Assembly (NCBI RefSeq): GCF_004116265.1
Contig: NZ_QOUX01000021.1
Coordinates: 1-64,000 of the forward strand
DNA length: 64,000 bases
From: Anaerobacillus alkaliphilus
GTDB lineage: Bacteria; Bacillota; Bacilli; Bacillales; Anaerobacillaceae
Reading direction: 5' to 3'
Shown: positions 34,973 through 44,288 of the stretch, one piece after another
How positions within the stretch are numbered: position 1 is the first letter of the stretch
How the letters are laid out: every line of letters begins with the position of its first letter
The notes under the pieces: model-generated
Database searches by the model: none
Told to the model about the DNA's origin: nothing
What the model saw: only the letters and a program-made list of their open reading frames with translations
Translations under genes and position numbers: made by a program

Positions 34973-37900
34973 CTACATATTCCTTCTATACTGCCCGCCT
35001 ACTTGATAAAGGGCGTTTGTGATTTGGCCAAGTGAGGCTACTTTTACTGTTTCCATTAGTTCAGCGAAGACGTTGCCGTTTGACATCGCTGTTTGTTGCA
35101 GCTGCTTAAGTGCTTTTTCTGTTGTACCTTGATGACGCTCTTGGAAGGCACGCAGATTGGCAATTTGCTGTTCCTTTTCTGCTTGAGTCGCACGAGCAAT
35201 CTCCATTTGAAACTCATCCTCAGAAGGCGGATTAGGGTTTAAGTACGTGTTAACCCCAATGATCGGTAGCTCGCCACTATGCTTCTTCATTTCGTAGAAC
35301 ATTGACTCTTCTTGAATTTTTCCACGTTGATACTGAGTTTCCATGGCCCCTAATACACCGCCACGGTCACTGATTTTTTCTAACTCTTGCAGTACCGCTT
35401 CTTCTACTAAGTCAGTTACTTCATCAATGATAAATGAGCCTTGCAGCGAGTTTTCATTTTTCGCTAAGCCAAGCTCTTTCGTAATAATCATTTGAATTGC
35501 CATTGCACGACGTACAGACTCTTCTGTTGGCGTTGTCACCGCCTCGTCGTAAGCATTCGTATGAAGCGAATTACAGTTGTCGTAGATCGCCATCAATGCT
35601 TGCAGCGTTGTGCGAATATCGTTGAAATCTACCTCTTGCGCATGTAATGAACGCCCAGATGTTTGAATATGATACTTTAGCTTTTGGCTACGATCATTTC
35701 CTCGGTATCTATGCTTCATCACCGTTGACCAAATTCTCCTAGCCACGCGCCCAATCACTGTGTACTCTGGATCAAGGCCGTTTGAGAAGAAGAATGATAG
35801 GTTTGGTGCAAAGTCATCGATTTTCATCCCACGACTTAAATAATACTCAACATACGTAAAGCCATTCGCTAATGTAAATGCTAACTGACTAATCGGGTTA
35901 GCACCAGCCTCTGCAATATGGTAGCCAGAAATTGAAACCGAATAGTAGTTTCGAACCTTATGGTCAATAAAGTATTGCTGAATATCTCCCATCATTCGTA
36001 ACGCAAATTCTGTTGAGAAGATACAAGTATTTTGCCCTTGGTCTTCTTTTAAAATATCAGCCTGCACCGTACCACGTACCGTTGCTAGCGTCATCGCTTT
36101 GATTTGCGAACGTTCTTCTTCTGTCGCTGAACGACCGTTTTCTACCTCGAACTTCTCGATCTGCTGATCAACCGCTGTATTCATGAACATCGCTAAGATG
36201 ATTGGTGCCGGACCATTAATCGTCATTGATACGGATGTACTAGGTGCACATAGATCAAAGCCTGCATACAGTTTTTTCATATCCTCTAAAGTACAAATGC
36301 TTACACCACTTTCACCGACTTTTCCATAAATGTCGGGACGGTAATCAGGGTCTTCGCCATATAGGGTTACTGAGTCAAACGCCGTACTTAAACGCTTCGC
36401 ATCATCGTCTTTTGATAGGTAATGGAATCTGCGGTTTGTACGTTCTGGCGTACCTTCCCCAGCAAATTGACGTTTTGGATCTTCACCTTGGCGTTTGAAT
36501 GGGAATACTCCCGCTGTATACGGGAACTCACCAGGTACATTTTCTTTTAAGCACCAACGGATGATTTCGCCCCAATCATCGAATTTAGGCAACGATACCT
36601 TTGGAATTTTTAACCCTGATAAACTCGTTGTTGTTAGCTGTGTACGAATTTCTTTGTCGCGAATTTTCGTCACTAACTCATCTTTTGAATAGCTATCTTT
36701 CAACGACGGCCATCTTTCAAGGAGGGCTTTTGTTTCAGGATGAAGCTGCTCTTCAAAATGCTTTTGAACTTTTTCTAGTTCACTTACAACCTCTGGCGTA
36801 CCACCAACAAGCTGAAGCGCTTCTAACGTTCCTTTGATTTGATAGAGTTTTCTCGCCACTGTCACTTGTTCTTCTGAAAACTGTTTATAGTTTCGAATTG
36901 TGCTAACGATTTCAAATAAATATTGCGAACGCTCTGGCGGGATAATCATATTACTTTTGACAACCGTTTTGGTCGTTTCAAGGTTTGTCTGCCAATCTAA
37001 TTCGAATTTCTCATTAATTTTTTCAACAAGAGCAACAAATAATGTATTCGTTCCTGGATCATTAAATTGACTAGCGATTGTCCCATACACAGGCATTGTT
37101 TCAGGATCTTGGTCAAAAAGAGTATGGCTGCGTTGATACTGCTTCTTTACATCACGTAATGCATCCTCTGAGCCCTTTCTCTCAAACTTGTTAATACAGA
37201 TTAAATCGGCGTAATCGATCATATCAATTTTCTCAAGCTGAGACGGCGCACCAAATTCACTCGTCATCACGTACATCGAAATGTCAACAACTTCAACAAT
37301 TGCTGCATCTCCTTGCCCAATCCCACTTGTTTCTACAATAACTAAATCAAATCCAGCGGCCTTGACGACTTGAATTGCGTCACGAATCCCTTCAGAAATC
37401 TCCATTTTCGAGCCACGTGTCGCAAGCGAGCGCATAAATACTCGTGGTGAATTAATCGAATTCATGCGAATGCGGTCACCTAAGAGAGCTCCCCCTGTTT
37501 TTTGTTTCGTTGGGTCTATAGAAATGATCGCTACCGTTTTGTCTTCAAATTCATATAAGAAGCGACGAACAAGCTCATCGGTCAATGAACTTTTACCTGC
37601 TCCACCTGTTCCTGTAATTCCAACCACTGGAACTTCTTGTGCTAAAGCTTTAATTTTTTCAAAAGCAGCTTCAGCCGTTGTCGCTACTTCTTGGTGATCA
37701 AGCTCTTGTTTTTCCGCTAGGGTAATCAGTTTCGAGATCGCTTGAATATTTTTTTCACGTAACTGATCAATTTCATCAGTCACTGATTTTACAGTTGGAA
37801 AATCGCATTCTTCCATCATCATGTTGATCATCCCTTGAAGACCGTGAATACGACCGTCCTCAGGTGAAAAAATACGGGCAATCCCGTAATCATGGAGTTC

Positions 37901-38233
37901 CTTAATTTCAGATGGAATAATAACCCCACCACCACCGCCATAAATACGGATGTGTGTAGCACCATTTTCTTTTAATAGGTCATACATGTACTTGAAATAT
38001 TCCACATGACCGCCTTGGTAGGAGGATAATGCAATACCTTGAACATCTTCTTGGATGGCTGCAAGAACAACCTCTTCAGCAGAACGGTTATGCCCTAAAT
38101 GAATAACCTCAGCACCGCTTGCCTGCAGCATTCTTCTCATAATATTGATTGATGCATCATGCCCGTCAAAAAGACTCGATGCAGTAACAAAGCGTACATG
38201 GTTTTTCGGTCGATAAATCTCGATCTTTTCCAT
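34973..38233 (-). CDS. icmF: Fused isobutyryl-CoA mutase IcmF
   Basis: B12 enzyme that rearranges isobutyryl-CoA and n-butyryl-CoA, and related branched acyl-CoAs. 1086 residues from the ATG at 38233 ([15 protein letters not shown]) after TTGGAGTG. Domains in order: cobalamin-binding (about 15-150, [12 protein letters not shown] with the cobalt-ligand His), MeaI-type GTPase chaperone (about 190-420, [17 protein letters not shown]), linker, and TIM-barrel mutase (about 540-1080, [20 protein letters not shown]). The single-chain fusion of cofactor domain, G protein and mutase separates it from methylmalonyl-CoA mutase. It is downstream of a TetR gene and acyl-CoA dehydrogenases, suggesting that branched-chain acyl-CoA enters beta-oxidation here. 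Confidence 0.95.
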   Translation of the reverse strand: MEKIEIYRPKNHVRFVTASSLFDGHDASINIMRRMLQASGAEVIHLGHNRSAEEVVLAAIQEDVQGIALSSYQGGHVEYFKYMYDLLKENGATHIRIYGGGGGVIIPSEIKELHDYGIARIFSPEDGRIHGLQGMINMMMEECDFPTVKSVTDEIDQLREKNIQAISKLITLAEKQELDHQEVATTAEAAFEKIKALAQEVPVVGITGTGGAGKSSLTDELVRRFLYEFEDKTVAIISIDPTKQKTGGALLGDRIRMNSINSPRVFMRSLATRGSKMEISEGIRDAIQVVKAAGFDLVIVETSGIGQGDAAIVEVVDISMYVMTSEFGAPSQLEKIDMIDYADLICINKFERKGSEDALRDVKKQYQRSHTLFDQDPETMPVYGTIASQFNDPGTNTLFVALVEKINEKFELDWQTNLETTKTVVKSNMIIPPERSQYLFEIVSTIRNYKQFSEEQVTVARKLYQIKGTLEALQLVGGTPEVVSELEKVQKHFEEQLHPETKALLERWPSLKDSYSKDELVTKIRDKEIRTQLTTTSLSGLKIPKVSLPKFDDWGEIIRWCLKENVPGEFPYTAGVFPFKRQGEDPKRQFAGEGTPERTNRRFHYLSKDDDAKRLSTAFDSVTLYGEDPDYRPDIYGKVGESGVSICTLEDMKKLYAGFDLCAPSTSVSMTINGPAPIILAMFMNTAVDQQIEKFEVENGRSATEEERSQIKAMTLATVRGTVQADILKEDQGQNTCIFSTEFALRMMGDIQQYFIDHKVRNYYSVSISGYHIAEAGANPISQLAFTLANGFTYVEYYLSRGMKIDDFAPNLSFFFSNGLDPEYTVIGRVARRIWSTVMKHRYRGNDRSQKLKYHIQTSGRSLHAQEVDFNDIRTTLQALMAIYDNCNSLHTNAYDEAVTTPTEESVRRAMAIQMIITKELGLAKNENSLQGSFIIDEVTDLVEEAVLQELEKISDRGGVLGAMETQYQRGKIQEESMFYEMKKHSGELPIIGVNTYLNPNPPSEDEFQMEIARATQAEKEQQIANLRAFQERHQGTTEKALKQLQQTAMSNGNVFAELMETVKVASLGQITNALYQVGGQYRRNM

Positions 38234-38243
38234 CAAAACACTC

Positions 38244-38356
38244 CAATTCAATTTTGAATTTTGAATTGTGAATTATGAATTATTGAGCTTCGCTTCGTAG
38301 TCCAACTCGAATTTGCATCAAAGTAATGCCCTCAATCCAATTCACAATTCATAATT
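38244..38356. repeat. AATT-family element between icmF and the TetR gene
   Basis: Left arm CAATTTTGAATTTTGAATTG and GAATTATGAATT, centre with GAGCTTCGCTTCGTAG, right arm CCAATTCACAATTCATAATT. The right arm touches the TetR stop. Confidence 0.75.
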
Positions 38357-38975
38357 ATTTTTTCAGTAGTCCATTTAAAAACAGATTTGTCTGTATTTCT
38401 GTGTATTCGTCTAATGTATATTTGTTTTGAATTGCCCAACGCCGGAATGTCCACATATGCGCTTGGACAAGAATGTTATGAGCTGATTGATAAATTTCTT
38501 GATCGGTTAATTCAAGATGCCCTTTTGTTACACATTCTTGAATGACTTCTTGGATCAGTTCTGTCATCTCGAACTCTTTTTGCAAAACATAACGTAACGC
38601 TTCTTTTGGAAGCGACTTTGACTCCTGATACATAACGAGAACTTCATCTTGTAGGTCATCAATCACTCTGAATAAAGCGGCAATTGCATACCTTAAACTG
38701 TCAATTCCCTCTACATCTTGTTTGAGACGCTTTTTTAAATTTTCACTAACTTGATCATAGATCGAGTCACAAACAAGATAGAGGATGTCTTCCTTTGAAC
38801 CAATATACTCATAGAGAGTCCCAATACTAAATCCTGACTCTTTGGCAATCTCCCTTGTTGTCGTGCGATGAAAACCCTTTTGAATAAAAAGAGTTACCGC
38901 AGCCTTAATCATCTGTTCACGACGCTTTTTAATTAATAGCTGATCCTTAACCATCGATGGCACTTTCTTTTTCAA
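38355..38975 (-). CDS. TetR/AcrR-family regulator, probably of acyl-CoA catabolism
   Basis: 206 residues from a TTG start after GGGGGAGTG. The N-terminal helix-turn-helix reads AAVTLFIQKGFHRTTTREIA and ESGFSIGTLYEYIGSKEDIL, typical of TetR proteins; the C-terminal 140 residues are a helical ligand domain. It is embedded between icmF and two acyl-CoA dehydrogenases, so an acyl-CoA ligand is likely. It is similar in type but not identical to B. subtilis FadR, and which regulator binds the FadR-like sites at 44.2 and 46.5 kb is open. Confidence 0.88.
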   Translation of the reverse strand: MKKKVPSMVKDQLLIKKRREQMIKAAVTLFIQKGFHRTTTREIAKESGFSIGTLYEYIGSKEDILYLVCDSIYDQVSENLKKRLKQDVEGIDSLRYAIAALFRVIDDLQDEVLVMYQESKSLPKEALRYVLQKEFEMTELIQEVIQECVTKGHLELTDQEIYQSAHNILVQAHMWTFRRWAIQNKYTLDEYTEIQTNLFLNGLLKK

Positions 38976-39001
38976 GGACGATTACACTCCCCCAACTGCT
39001 T

Positions 39002-39095
39002 AATTGTGAATTAAAAATTATGAATTATGAATTGCTGAGGGCAGTTCCTCGAAGCTCTACCCTCAACATAATTGATAATTCACAATTCATAATTC
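39002..39095. repeat. AATT-family element between the TetR gene and acyl-CoA dehydrogenase
   Basis: Left arm AATTGTGAATTAAAAATTAT, centre GAGGGCAGTTCCTCGAAGC with complementary CTACCCTC, right arm ATAATTGATAATTCACAATT. Confidence 0.75.
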
Positions 39096-39096
39096 A

Positions 39097-40239
39097 CTAG
39101 TCTGCCAATAACATTTTTGAAATTACAAGTCTTTGAATTTCGTTTGTTCCTTCGTAGATTTGCGTAATTTTCGCGTCACGCATGTAGCGTTCTACTGGGT
39201 ACTCTTTTGTATATCCGTAACCTCCAAATACTTGGACCGCTTCAATTGCAACATCCATCGCTGTATCTCCAGCAAATAATTTTGACATCGCTGACTCTAA
39301 TCCGTACGATAAACCTTCACTCTCACGCCATGCAGCTTGGTAGGTTAATAGTCTTGAAGCCTCAATTTTTGTTGCCATATCGGCAATCTTAAACGCAAGT
39401 CCTTGTTGAGCTGAAATCGGCTTGCCAAATTGCTTTCTTTCTTTTGCATAATCGACCGCTGCGTCAAGAGCACCTTGAGCAATTCCTACTGCTTGAGCGG
39501 CAATTCCGTTACGACCACCATCAAGTGTCATCATTGCAATTTTAAAGCCTTCTCCTTCTTTTCCAAGAAGATTTTCTGTTGGTATGCGGCAGTCTTCAAA
39601 AATAATTTCTAATGTTGGCGATGAACGAATTCCTAATTTCTTTTCTTTTTTACCAAATGAAAAGCCCGGAGTTCCTTTTTCAACGATAAAGGCACTAACA
39701 CCTTTGTGCTTTAACTCTGGTTGTGTTACGGCAAAGACAATATAAATCTCCGCTTCTCCACCGTTTGTAATAAAAATCTTTGATCCATTAATGACGTACT
39801 CGTCGCCTTCTAATTTAGCTGTCGTTTTCATTGAAGAAACGTCAGAACCAGCACCTGGCTCTGTTAAGCCATAAGCACCCATTTTTTTACCTTCAGCCAT
39901 CGGGCGTAAAAACTTTTGTTTTTGCTCTTCGGTACCAAATTTATATACCGGCCAACCTGCTAAGGAGGTATGAGCAGATAAGGTTACACCTGTTGACGCA
40001 CATACACGGGATAACTCTTCAACAGCAATCGCATAAGACAGGTAGTCTGCACCAATTCCACCATACTCTTCTGGCCACGGAATTCCTGTTAGTCCTAGTT
40101 CACCCATCATGTCAAAAATACCGCGATCGAAACGCTCTTCTTCATCACGTTCCGCTGCAGTTGGGGCAACTTCGTTTTTTGCAAAGTCGCGTACCATTTT
40201 TCGAATCATTTCTTGTTCTTCAGTTAATAAAAAGTTCAT
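39097..40239 (-). CDS. acdA: Acyl-CoA dehydrogenase (first of two tandem paralogues)
   Basis: FAD enzyme for the first step of beta-oxidation, passing electrons to ETF. 380 residues. The N-terminal helical domain, middle beta domain ([18 protein letters not shown]) and C-terminal domain are complete; the catalytic glutamate is in [17 protein letters not shown] near 365. AGGGGG precedes the ATG. It is 15 nt downstream of its paralogue, in the same operon. Substrate chain length cannot be told from motifs. Confidence 0.94.
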   Translation of the reverse strand: MNFLLTEEQEMIRKMVRDFAKNEVAPTAAERDEEERFDRGIFDMMGELGLTGIPWPEEYGGIGADYLSYAIAVEELSRVCASTGVTLSAHTSLAGWPVYKFGTEEQKQKFLRPMAEGKKMGAYGLTEPGAGSDVSSMKTTAKLEGDEYVINGSKIFITNGGEAEIYIVFAVTQPELKHKGVSAFIVEKGTPGFSFGKKEKKLGIRSSPTLEIIFEDCRIPTENLLGKEGEGFKIAMMTLDGGRNGIAAQAVGIAQGALDAAVDYAKERKQFGKPISAQQGLAFKIADMATKIEASRLLTYQAAWRESEGLSYGLESAMSKLFAGDTAMDVAIEAVQVFGGYGYTKEYPVERYMRDAKITQIYEGTNEIQRLVISKMLLAD

Positions 40240-40254
40240 TGTATTTCCCCCTAA

Positions 40255-41397
40255 TTAATCTCTTAAAAGATGTTTGCTAATTACAATTCTTTGTATCTCA
40301 CTAGTACCTTCGTAAATCTCACAAATTTTTGCATCTCGGAAGAACCGCTCCACTGGATATTCTTTTGTATAGCCATACCCACCGAATACTTGAACGGCTT
40401 CAGTTGCGACCTTCATCGCTGCACTTGAAGCAAATAATTTTGCCATCGAAGCTTCTTTCCCACAAGGAAGTCCTTGTTGTCTAAGTGCTGCCGCACGATA
40501 AACTAGTAATCTTGAAGCCTCTACTTTTGTCGCCATATCGGCTAATTTAAATGCGAGGCCTTGTTGTGCTGCGATTGGTTTGCCAAATTGCTTTCTTTCC
40601 TTTGCGTAACCGAGTGCACTTTCGACTGCAGCCTCTGCAATCCCTAACGCCTGAGCTGCGATCCCGATTCGACCGACGTCTAAGTTAGCCATTAATATTT
40701 TGAAGCCTTCTCCTTCTTCACCTAGAAGGTTTTCTACAGGAACTTTGCAATCCTCAAAGATCACTTCACACGTATTCGATCCGTGTAACCCCATCTTCTT
40801 CTCTTTTTTCCCGACTGAAAAACCTGGAGTGCCTTTCTCAACAATAAATGTTGAAATACCTTTTACACCTGCACTAGGATCTGTTTTCGCTGAAACAATG
40901 TACGTATCAGCTGCTCCAGCATTGGTAATAAAAATCTTCGAACCATTTAGAATGTAGTGATCACCATTTTTTACAGCCGTAGTACGGATACTTGCTGCAT
41001 CACTACCTGCACCTGGCTCAGTAATGGCGAATGCCCCTAAATATTCACCAGATGCTAGCTTCGGTACATACTTTTGCTTTTGCTGCTCTGTACCAAAGTA
41101 GAGAATCGGATTTGTTCCGACAGATGTATGAACTGATAAAATGACTCCGACAGTTGCACTCACCTTTGATAGCTCATTAATGGCAATAATGTACGACGTG
41201 AAGTCCATACCAGATCCGCCATACTCTTCTGAAATTGGAATGCCTAGTAAACCAAGTTCACCCATTTGTTTAATAATTTCTGTTGGGAAAAGATCTGTTT
41301 CTTCCATTTCCTCTATCTTTGGAGCGATTTGCTCTTGAGCAAAGTCCCTCACCATTTTCCGCATCATCTCTTGTTCTTCTGTAAAACGAAGCTCCAT
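40255..41397 (-). CDS. Acyl-CoA dehydrogenase (second tandem paralogue, short/branched-chain type)
   Basis: 380 residues, same length and clearly homologous to the downstream gene throughout (shared [26 protein letters not shown] and [19 protein letters not shown] segments). The catalytic Glu is in [20 protein letters not shown]. Flavin and substrate segments [17 protein letters not shown] are intact. The pair probably arose by duplication and now covers different acyl chains. AGGGG precedes the ATG. It resembles butyryl-CoA dehydrogenases (mmgC/bcd type). Confidence 0.93.
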   Translation of the reverse strand: MELRFTEEQEMMRKMVRDFAQEQIAPKIEEMEETDLFPTEIIKQMGELGLLGIPISEEYGGSGMDFTSYIIAINELSKVSATVGVILSVHTSVGTNPILYFGTEQQKQKYVPKLASGEYLGAFAITEPGAGSDAASIRTTAVKNGDHYILNGSKIFITNAGAADTYIVSAKTDPSAGVKGISTFIVEKGTPGFSVGKKEKKMGLHGSNTCEVIFEDCKVPVENLLGEEGEGFKILMANLDVGRIGIAAQALGIAEAAVESALGYAKERKQFGKPIAAQQGLAFKLADMATKVEASRLLVYRAAALRQQGLPCGKEASMAKLFASSAAMKVATEAVQVFGGYGYTKEYPVERFFRDAKICEIYEGTSEIQRIVISKHLLRD

Positions 41398-41417
41398 GTT
41401 GACAACCCCTTCAAACC

Positions 41418-41452
41418 TAATTGTGAATTATGAATTGTGAATTGTGAATTCG
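41418..41452. repeat. AATT-family arm upstream of the acyl-CoA dehydrogenase pair
   Basis: AATTGTGAATTATGAATTG repeated into GTGAATTC, followed by GAAGTACTGCTTTGTAGCAG, which can fold. Only the left arm is clear, so this is a partial or decayed copy. Confidence 0.55.
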
Positions 41453-41500
41453 CTGAAGTACTGCTTTGTAGCAGTTTCTATCTCAGCCGACACCTTCACC

Positions 41501-42352
41501 TTAATTATATTGATAAAATCCTCTGCCTGATTTTTTGCCGAGCCAGCCAGCTTTTACATATTTTCTAAGCAATGGGCATGGACGATATTTGTCATCTCCA
41601 AAACCTTCGTGTAATGTTTCCATGATATAAAGACAAGTATCTAAGCCGATAAAGTCAGCTAGTGTTAGTGGACCCATTGGGTGATTCATCCCTAATTTCA
41701 TTACTTCATCAACAGCCTCTGGAGTTGCAACACCTTCGTAAACTGTGTAGATCGCTTCATTGATCATTGGCATCAAGATACGATTTGCAACGAAACCGGG
41801 AAAGTCATTCACTTCAACAGGAGTTTTATTTAACTTATGAGACATACTTTCGATAGCTTCATAGACTTCATCGGATGTTGCTAGGCCGCGAATGACCTCA
41901 ATCAATTTCATAACTGGAACTGGATTCATAAAATGCATGCCGATTACTTTTTCTGGACGTTTCGTCACAGCTGCAATCTCTGTTATTGGAAGTGAAGATG
42001 TATTTGTGGCTAAGATGGCATGAGATGGCGTTATCTCGTCTAGTTGCGCGAAGATCTTTGATTTAATTTCCATGTTTTCAACCGCTGCTTCAATGACTAA
42101 GTCAACGTCAGCTGCGTCTTCAAGTTGCACAGAGGCTATGATGCGGTTAAGAACTGAGTCACGTTCTGCTTCAGTTAATCTCCCTTTTTCCACTTGGCGA
42201 TTTAAGTTTTTGTTAATGTTGCCTAAGCCGCGATCAACGAACTCATCTTTGATGTCATTAAGAAGAACTTCATATCCAGCTTGCGCACATACTTGAGCAA
42301 TCCCTGAGCCCATCTGCCCGGCGCCAATGACCATTACTTTTTTGATTTCCAT
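41501..42352 (-). CDS. hbd: 3-hydroxybutyryl-CoA dehydrogenase
   Basis: NAD-dependent step of short-chain beta-oxidation or butyrate metabolism. 283 residues: Rossmann domain with [13 protein letters not shown], the [15 protein letters not shown] catalytic-His segment, and C-terminal domain with [12 protein letters not shown]. It corresponds to mmgB of B. subtilis. GGGGGAA precedes the ATG. A 52-bp tandem array separates it from the thiolase gene upstream. Confidence 0.96.
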   Translation of the reverse strand: MEIKKVMVIGAGQMGSGIAQVCAQAGYEVLLNDIKDEFVDRGLGNINKNLNRQVEKGRLTEAERDSVLNRIIASVQLEDAADVDLVIEAAVENMEIKSKIFAQLDEITPSHAILATNTSSLPITEIAAVTKRPEKVIGMHFMNPVPVMKLIEVIRGLATSDEVYEAIESMSHKLNKTPVEVNDFPGFVANRILMPMINEAIYTVYEGVATPEAVDEVMKLGMNHPMGPLTLADFIGLDTCLYIMETLHEGFGDDKYRPCPLLRKYVKAGWLGKKSGRGFYQYN

Positions 42353-42441
42353 GTTCTATTCCCCCAATTCTGGTTTTGTATCTTATTCGAGAGGTATTTG
42401 GAGCAAGACCATTGAGAGATCGAGCTCCGTTGGTACCTGGG

Positions 42442-42905
42442 TTTTACAGTTTGTTTAGTTCCGGGCTGTGATCAGCCTTATTAATGACTGTTTTTTACAA
42501 TTACTTACAGTTCCGTCGCCGATTCACCCTCAACCGACCACGCTTTTTACAGTTACTTACAGTTCCGTCGTCGATTCACCCTCAACCGACCACGCTTTTT
42601 ACAGTTACTTACAGTTCCGTCGTCGATTCACCCTCAACCGACCACGCTTTTTACAGTTACTTACAGTTCCGTCGCCGATTCACCCTCAACCGACCACGCT
42701 TTTTACAGTTACTTACAGATCCGTCGTCGATTCACCCTCAACCGACCACGCTTTTTACAGTTACTTACAGTTCCGTCGTCGATTCACCCTCAACCGACCA
42801 CGCTTTTTACAGTTACTTACAGATCCGTCGCCGATTCACCCTCAACCGACCACGCTTTTTACAGTTACTTACAAATCCGTCCTCGATCCCGCAACAACCG
42901 AGCAA
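42442..42905. repeat. Tandem array, exact 52-bp period, about 8-9 units
   Basis: Units run CGCTTTTTACAGTTACTTAC, then AGTTCCGTCGTCGATTCACC, then CTCAACCGACCA. The CGCTTTTT word recurs at 42541, 42593, 42645, 42697, 42749, 42801 and 42853, always 52 bp apart. Differences are point changes (TCGTCGA/TCGCCGA, GTTCC/GATCC). One degenerate unit lies on each side. Because 52 is not a multiple of 3, three units make an apparent 52-residue protein repeat in overlapping frames, but there is no start context and the flanking genes are on the other strand. It lies inside the beta-oxidation operon, so it is probably transcribed. Confidence 0.95.
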
Positions 42906-42966
42906 GATTTTTAGAATTACATACACACAGTGAACGTTTCAGCAAGACCAAAACAACTTACTGCAC

Positions 42967-44145
42967 CTACACTTCTATCATCACCGCATCGCCCTGGCCG
43001 CCGCCGCTACAAATAGCTGCAATGCCAATACCGCCGCCGCGGCGCTTTAACTCATAGGCTAATGTAAGAACAATTCTCGCGCCACTTGCACCAATTGGGT
43101 GTCCTAGGGCAACCGCGCCCCCGTTAACATTGACTTTTTCAGGGTCTAACCCAGCTATTTGCTCACTTGCTAGTGCTACAGCGGCAAATGCTTCATTAAC
43201 TTCAAACAAATCTATTTCATCAACAGTCTTACCTGTCTTTTCTAAGAGTTTATTAATTACCAAGCCTGGTGTTTTTGGAAAATTCTCTGGTTCGATCGAA
43301 ATGGTTGTATGACCAATAATCGTTGCCAGCACTTCTTTACCTTCTTTAGCTGCTTTCTCCTCGGACATCAACACAACCGCACAGGCACCATCATTTACGC
43401 CAGGGGCATTTCCTGCTGTAATTGTGCCAGTCGAGTCAAACACCGGCGCTAACTTTGCTAACCGCTCTAGTGAAGTATCTCCTCTTGGAGACTCGTCTTG
43501 AGAAACGACAATTGGGTCACCTTTTCTTACCGGTACAGATACAGGTACGATTTCTTCCGCTAAGCGCCCTGCTTCAATAGCTGCAACGGCTTTCTGATGA
43601 CTGCGCAGTGCCCACTCATCTTGCTTTTCTCTAGGAATTTCTAATTGCGAAGCAACACCGTTTCCATATGAGCCCATGTGAACTCCCTTAAAGGAACAAG
43701 TCAGACCATCGTGAACCATTAAGTCATGCACTTTGCCATCGCCCATGCGAAACCCGGAACGAGCTTTTGTCATAAAGTAAGGAGCATTGCTCATAGACTC
43801 CATTCCACCAGCCACAATCACTTCTGCATCTTTTGCGCGGATGAGTTGGTCAGCAAGAGTGATACTTCTCATTCCTGAAGCACAAACTTTGTTAATGGTT
43901 TCTGTTGGAACACTCCATGGTAACCCGCCTAAGCTTGCAGCTTGGCGAGATGGAATTTGACCTTGGCCACCTTGGAGGACCACCCCTAGGATACACTCGT
44001 CAACTTCTAAAGCGTTTACATTTCCACGTACTAAGGCTTCTTTAATGGCAACTCCACCGAGTTCTACAGCCTTTAAACCACTTAAGCTACCTCCAAATTT
44101 ACCAAAAGGTGTTCTTGCACCACTTACAATAACCGTTCTTGTCAT
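42967..44145 (-). CDS. mmgA: Acetyl-CoA C-acetyltransferase (thiolase)
   Basis: Cleaves acetoacetyl-CoA, or longer 3-ketoacyl-CoA, to acetyl-CoA. 392 residues from the ATG at 44145 ([15 protein letters not shown]) after AAGGGAG. Active-site residues: Cys in [11 protein letters not shown] (near 88), His in [13 protein letters not shown] and the second Cys in [10 protein letters not shown]. It is first in the thiolase-hbd-acd-acd run. A FadR-like operator precedes it. Confidence 0.96.
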   Translation of the reverse strand: MTRTVIVSGARTPFGKFGGSLSGLKAVELGGVAIKEALVRGNVNALEVDECILGVVLQGGQGQIPSRQAASLGGLPWSVPTETINKVCASGMRSITLADQLIRAKDAEVIVAGGMESMSNAPYFMTKARSGFRMGDGKVHDLMVHDGLTCSFKGVHMGSYGNGVASQLEIPREKQDEWALRSHQKAVAAIEAGRLAEEIVPVSVPVRKGDPIVVSQDESPRGDTSLERLAKLAPVFDSTGTITAGNAPGVNDGACAVVLMSEEKAAKEGKEVLATIIGHTTISIEPENFPKTPGLVINKLLEKTGKTVDEIDLFEVNEAFAAVALASEQIAGLDPEKVNVNGGAVALGHPIGASGARIVLTLAYELKRRGGGIGIAAICSGGGQGDAVMIEV

Positions 44146-44175
44146 TTCAACTTCTCCCTTCATAATTGAGATCTT

Positions 44176-44193
44176 CGAATGAACGCTCGCTCG
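44176..44193. promoter_or_regulatory. Second, weaker FadR-like operator upstream of thiolase
   Basis: CGAATGAACGCTCGCTCG is a near palindrome (CGAATGA against TCGCTCG) that fits 11 of 17 positions of TGAATGAMTANTCATTCA. It lies 31 bp upstream of the thiolase start. Confidence 0.4.
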
Positions 44194-44207
44194 GACAATT
44201 TGTAATA

Positions 44208-44234
44208 AGTGGTGTGCCCCTTAAGGCACACCAT
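44208..44234 (-). terminator. Hairpin between the EtfD-like gene and thiolase
   Basis: TGGTGTGCC and GGGCACACCA form a 9-10-bp stem (loop TTAAG) but the following sequence is ACTTATTAC rather than a T-run. It is probably a partial terminator that leaves thiolase dependent on its own promoter. Confidence 0.5.
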
Positions 44235-44288
44235 TTCATTCCTTTATTTAACATATTACAATATTACTAATTTTCTTTCTATTGTTTT

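Noticed and set aside
42468-42933. Two overlapping 148-149-residue plus-strand open frames with Pro/Thr-rich repeats
   Set aside because: They are translations of the 52-bp array: 52 is not a multiple of 3, so three units give a 52-residue repeat in several frames. There is no ribosome site and no family resemblance.
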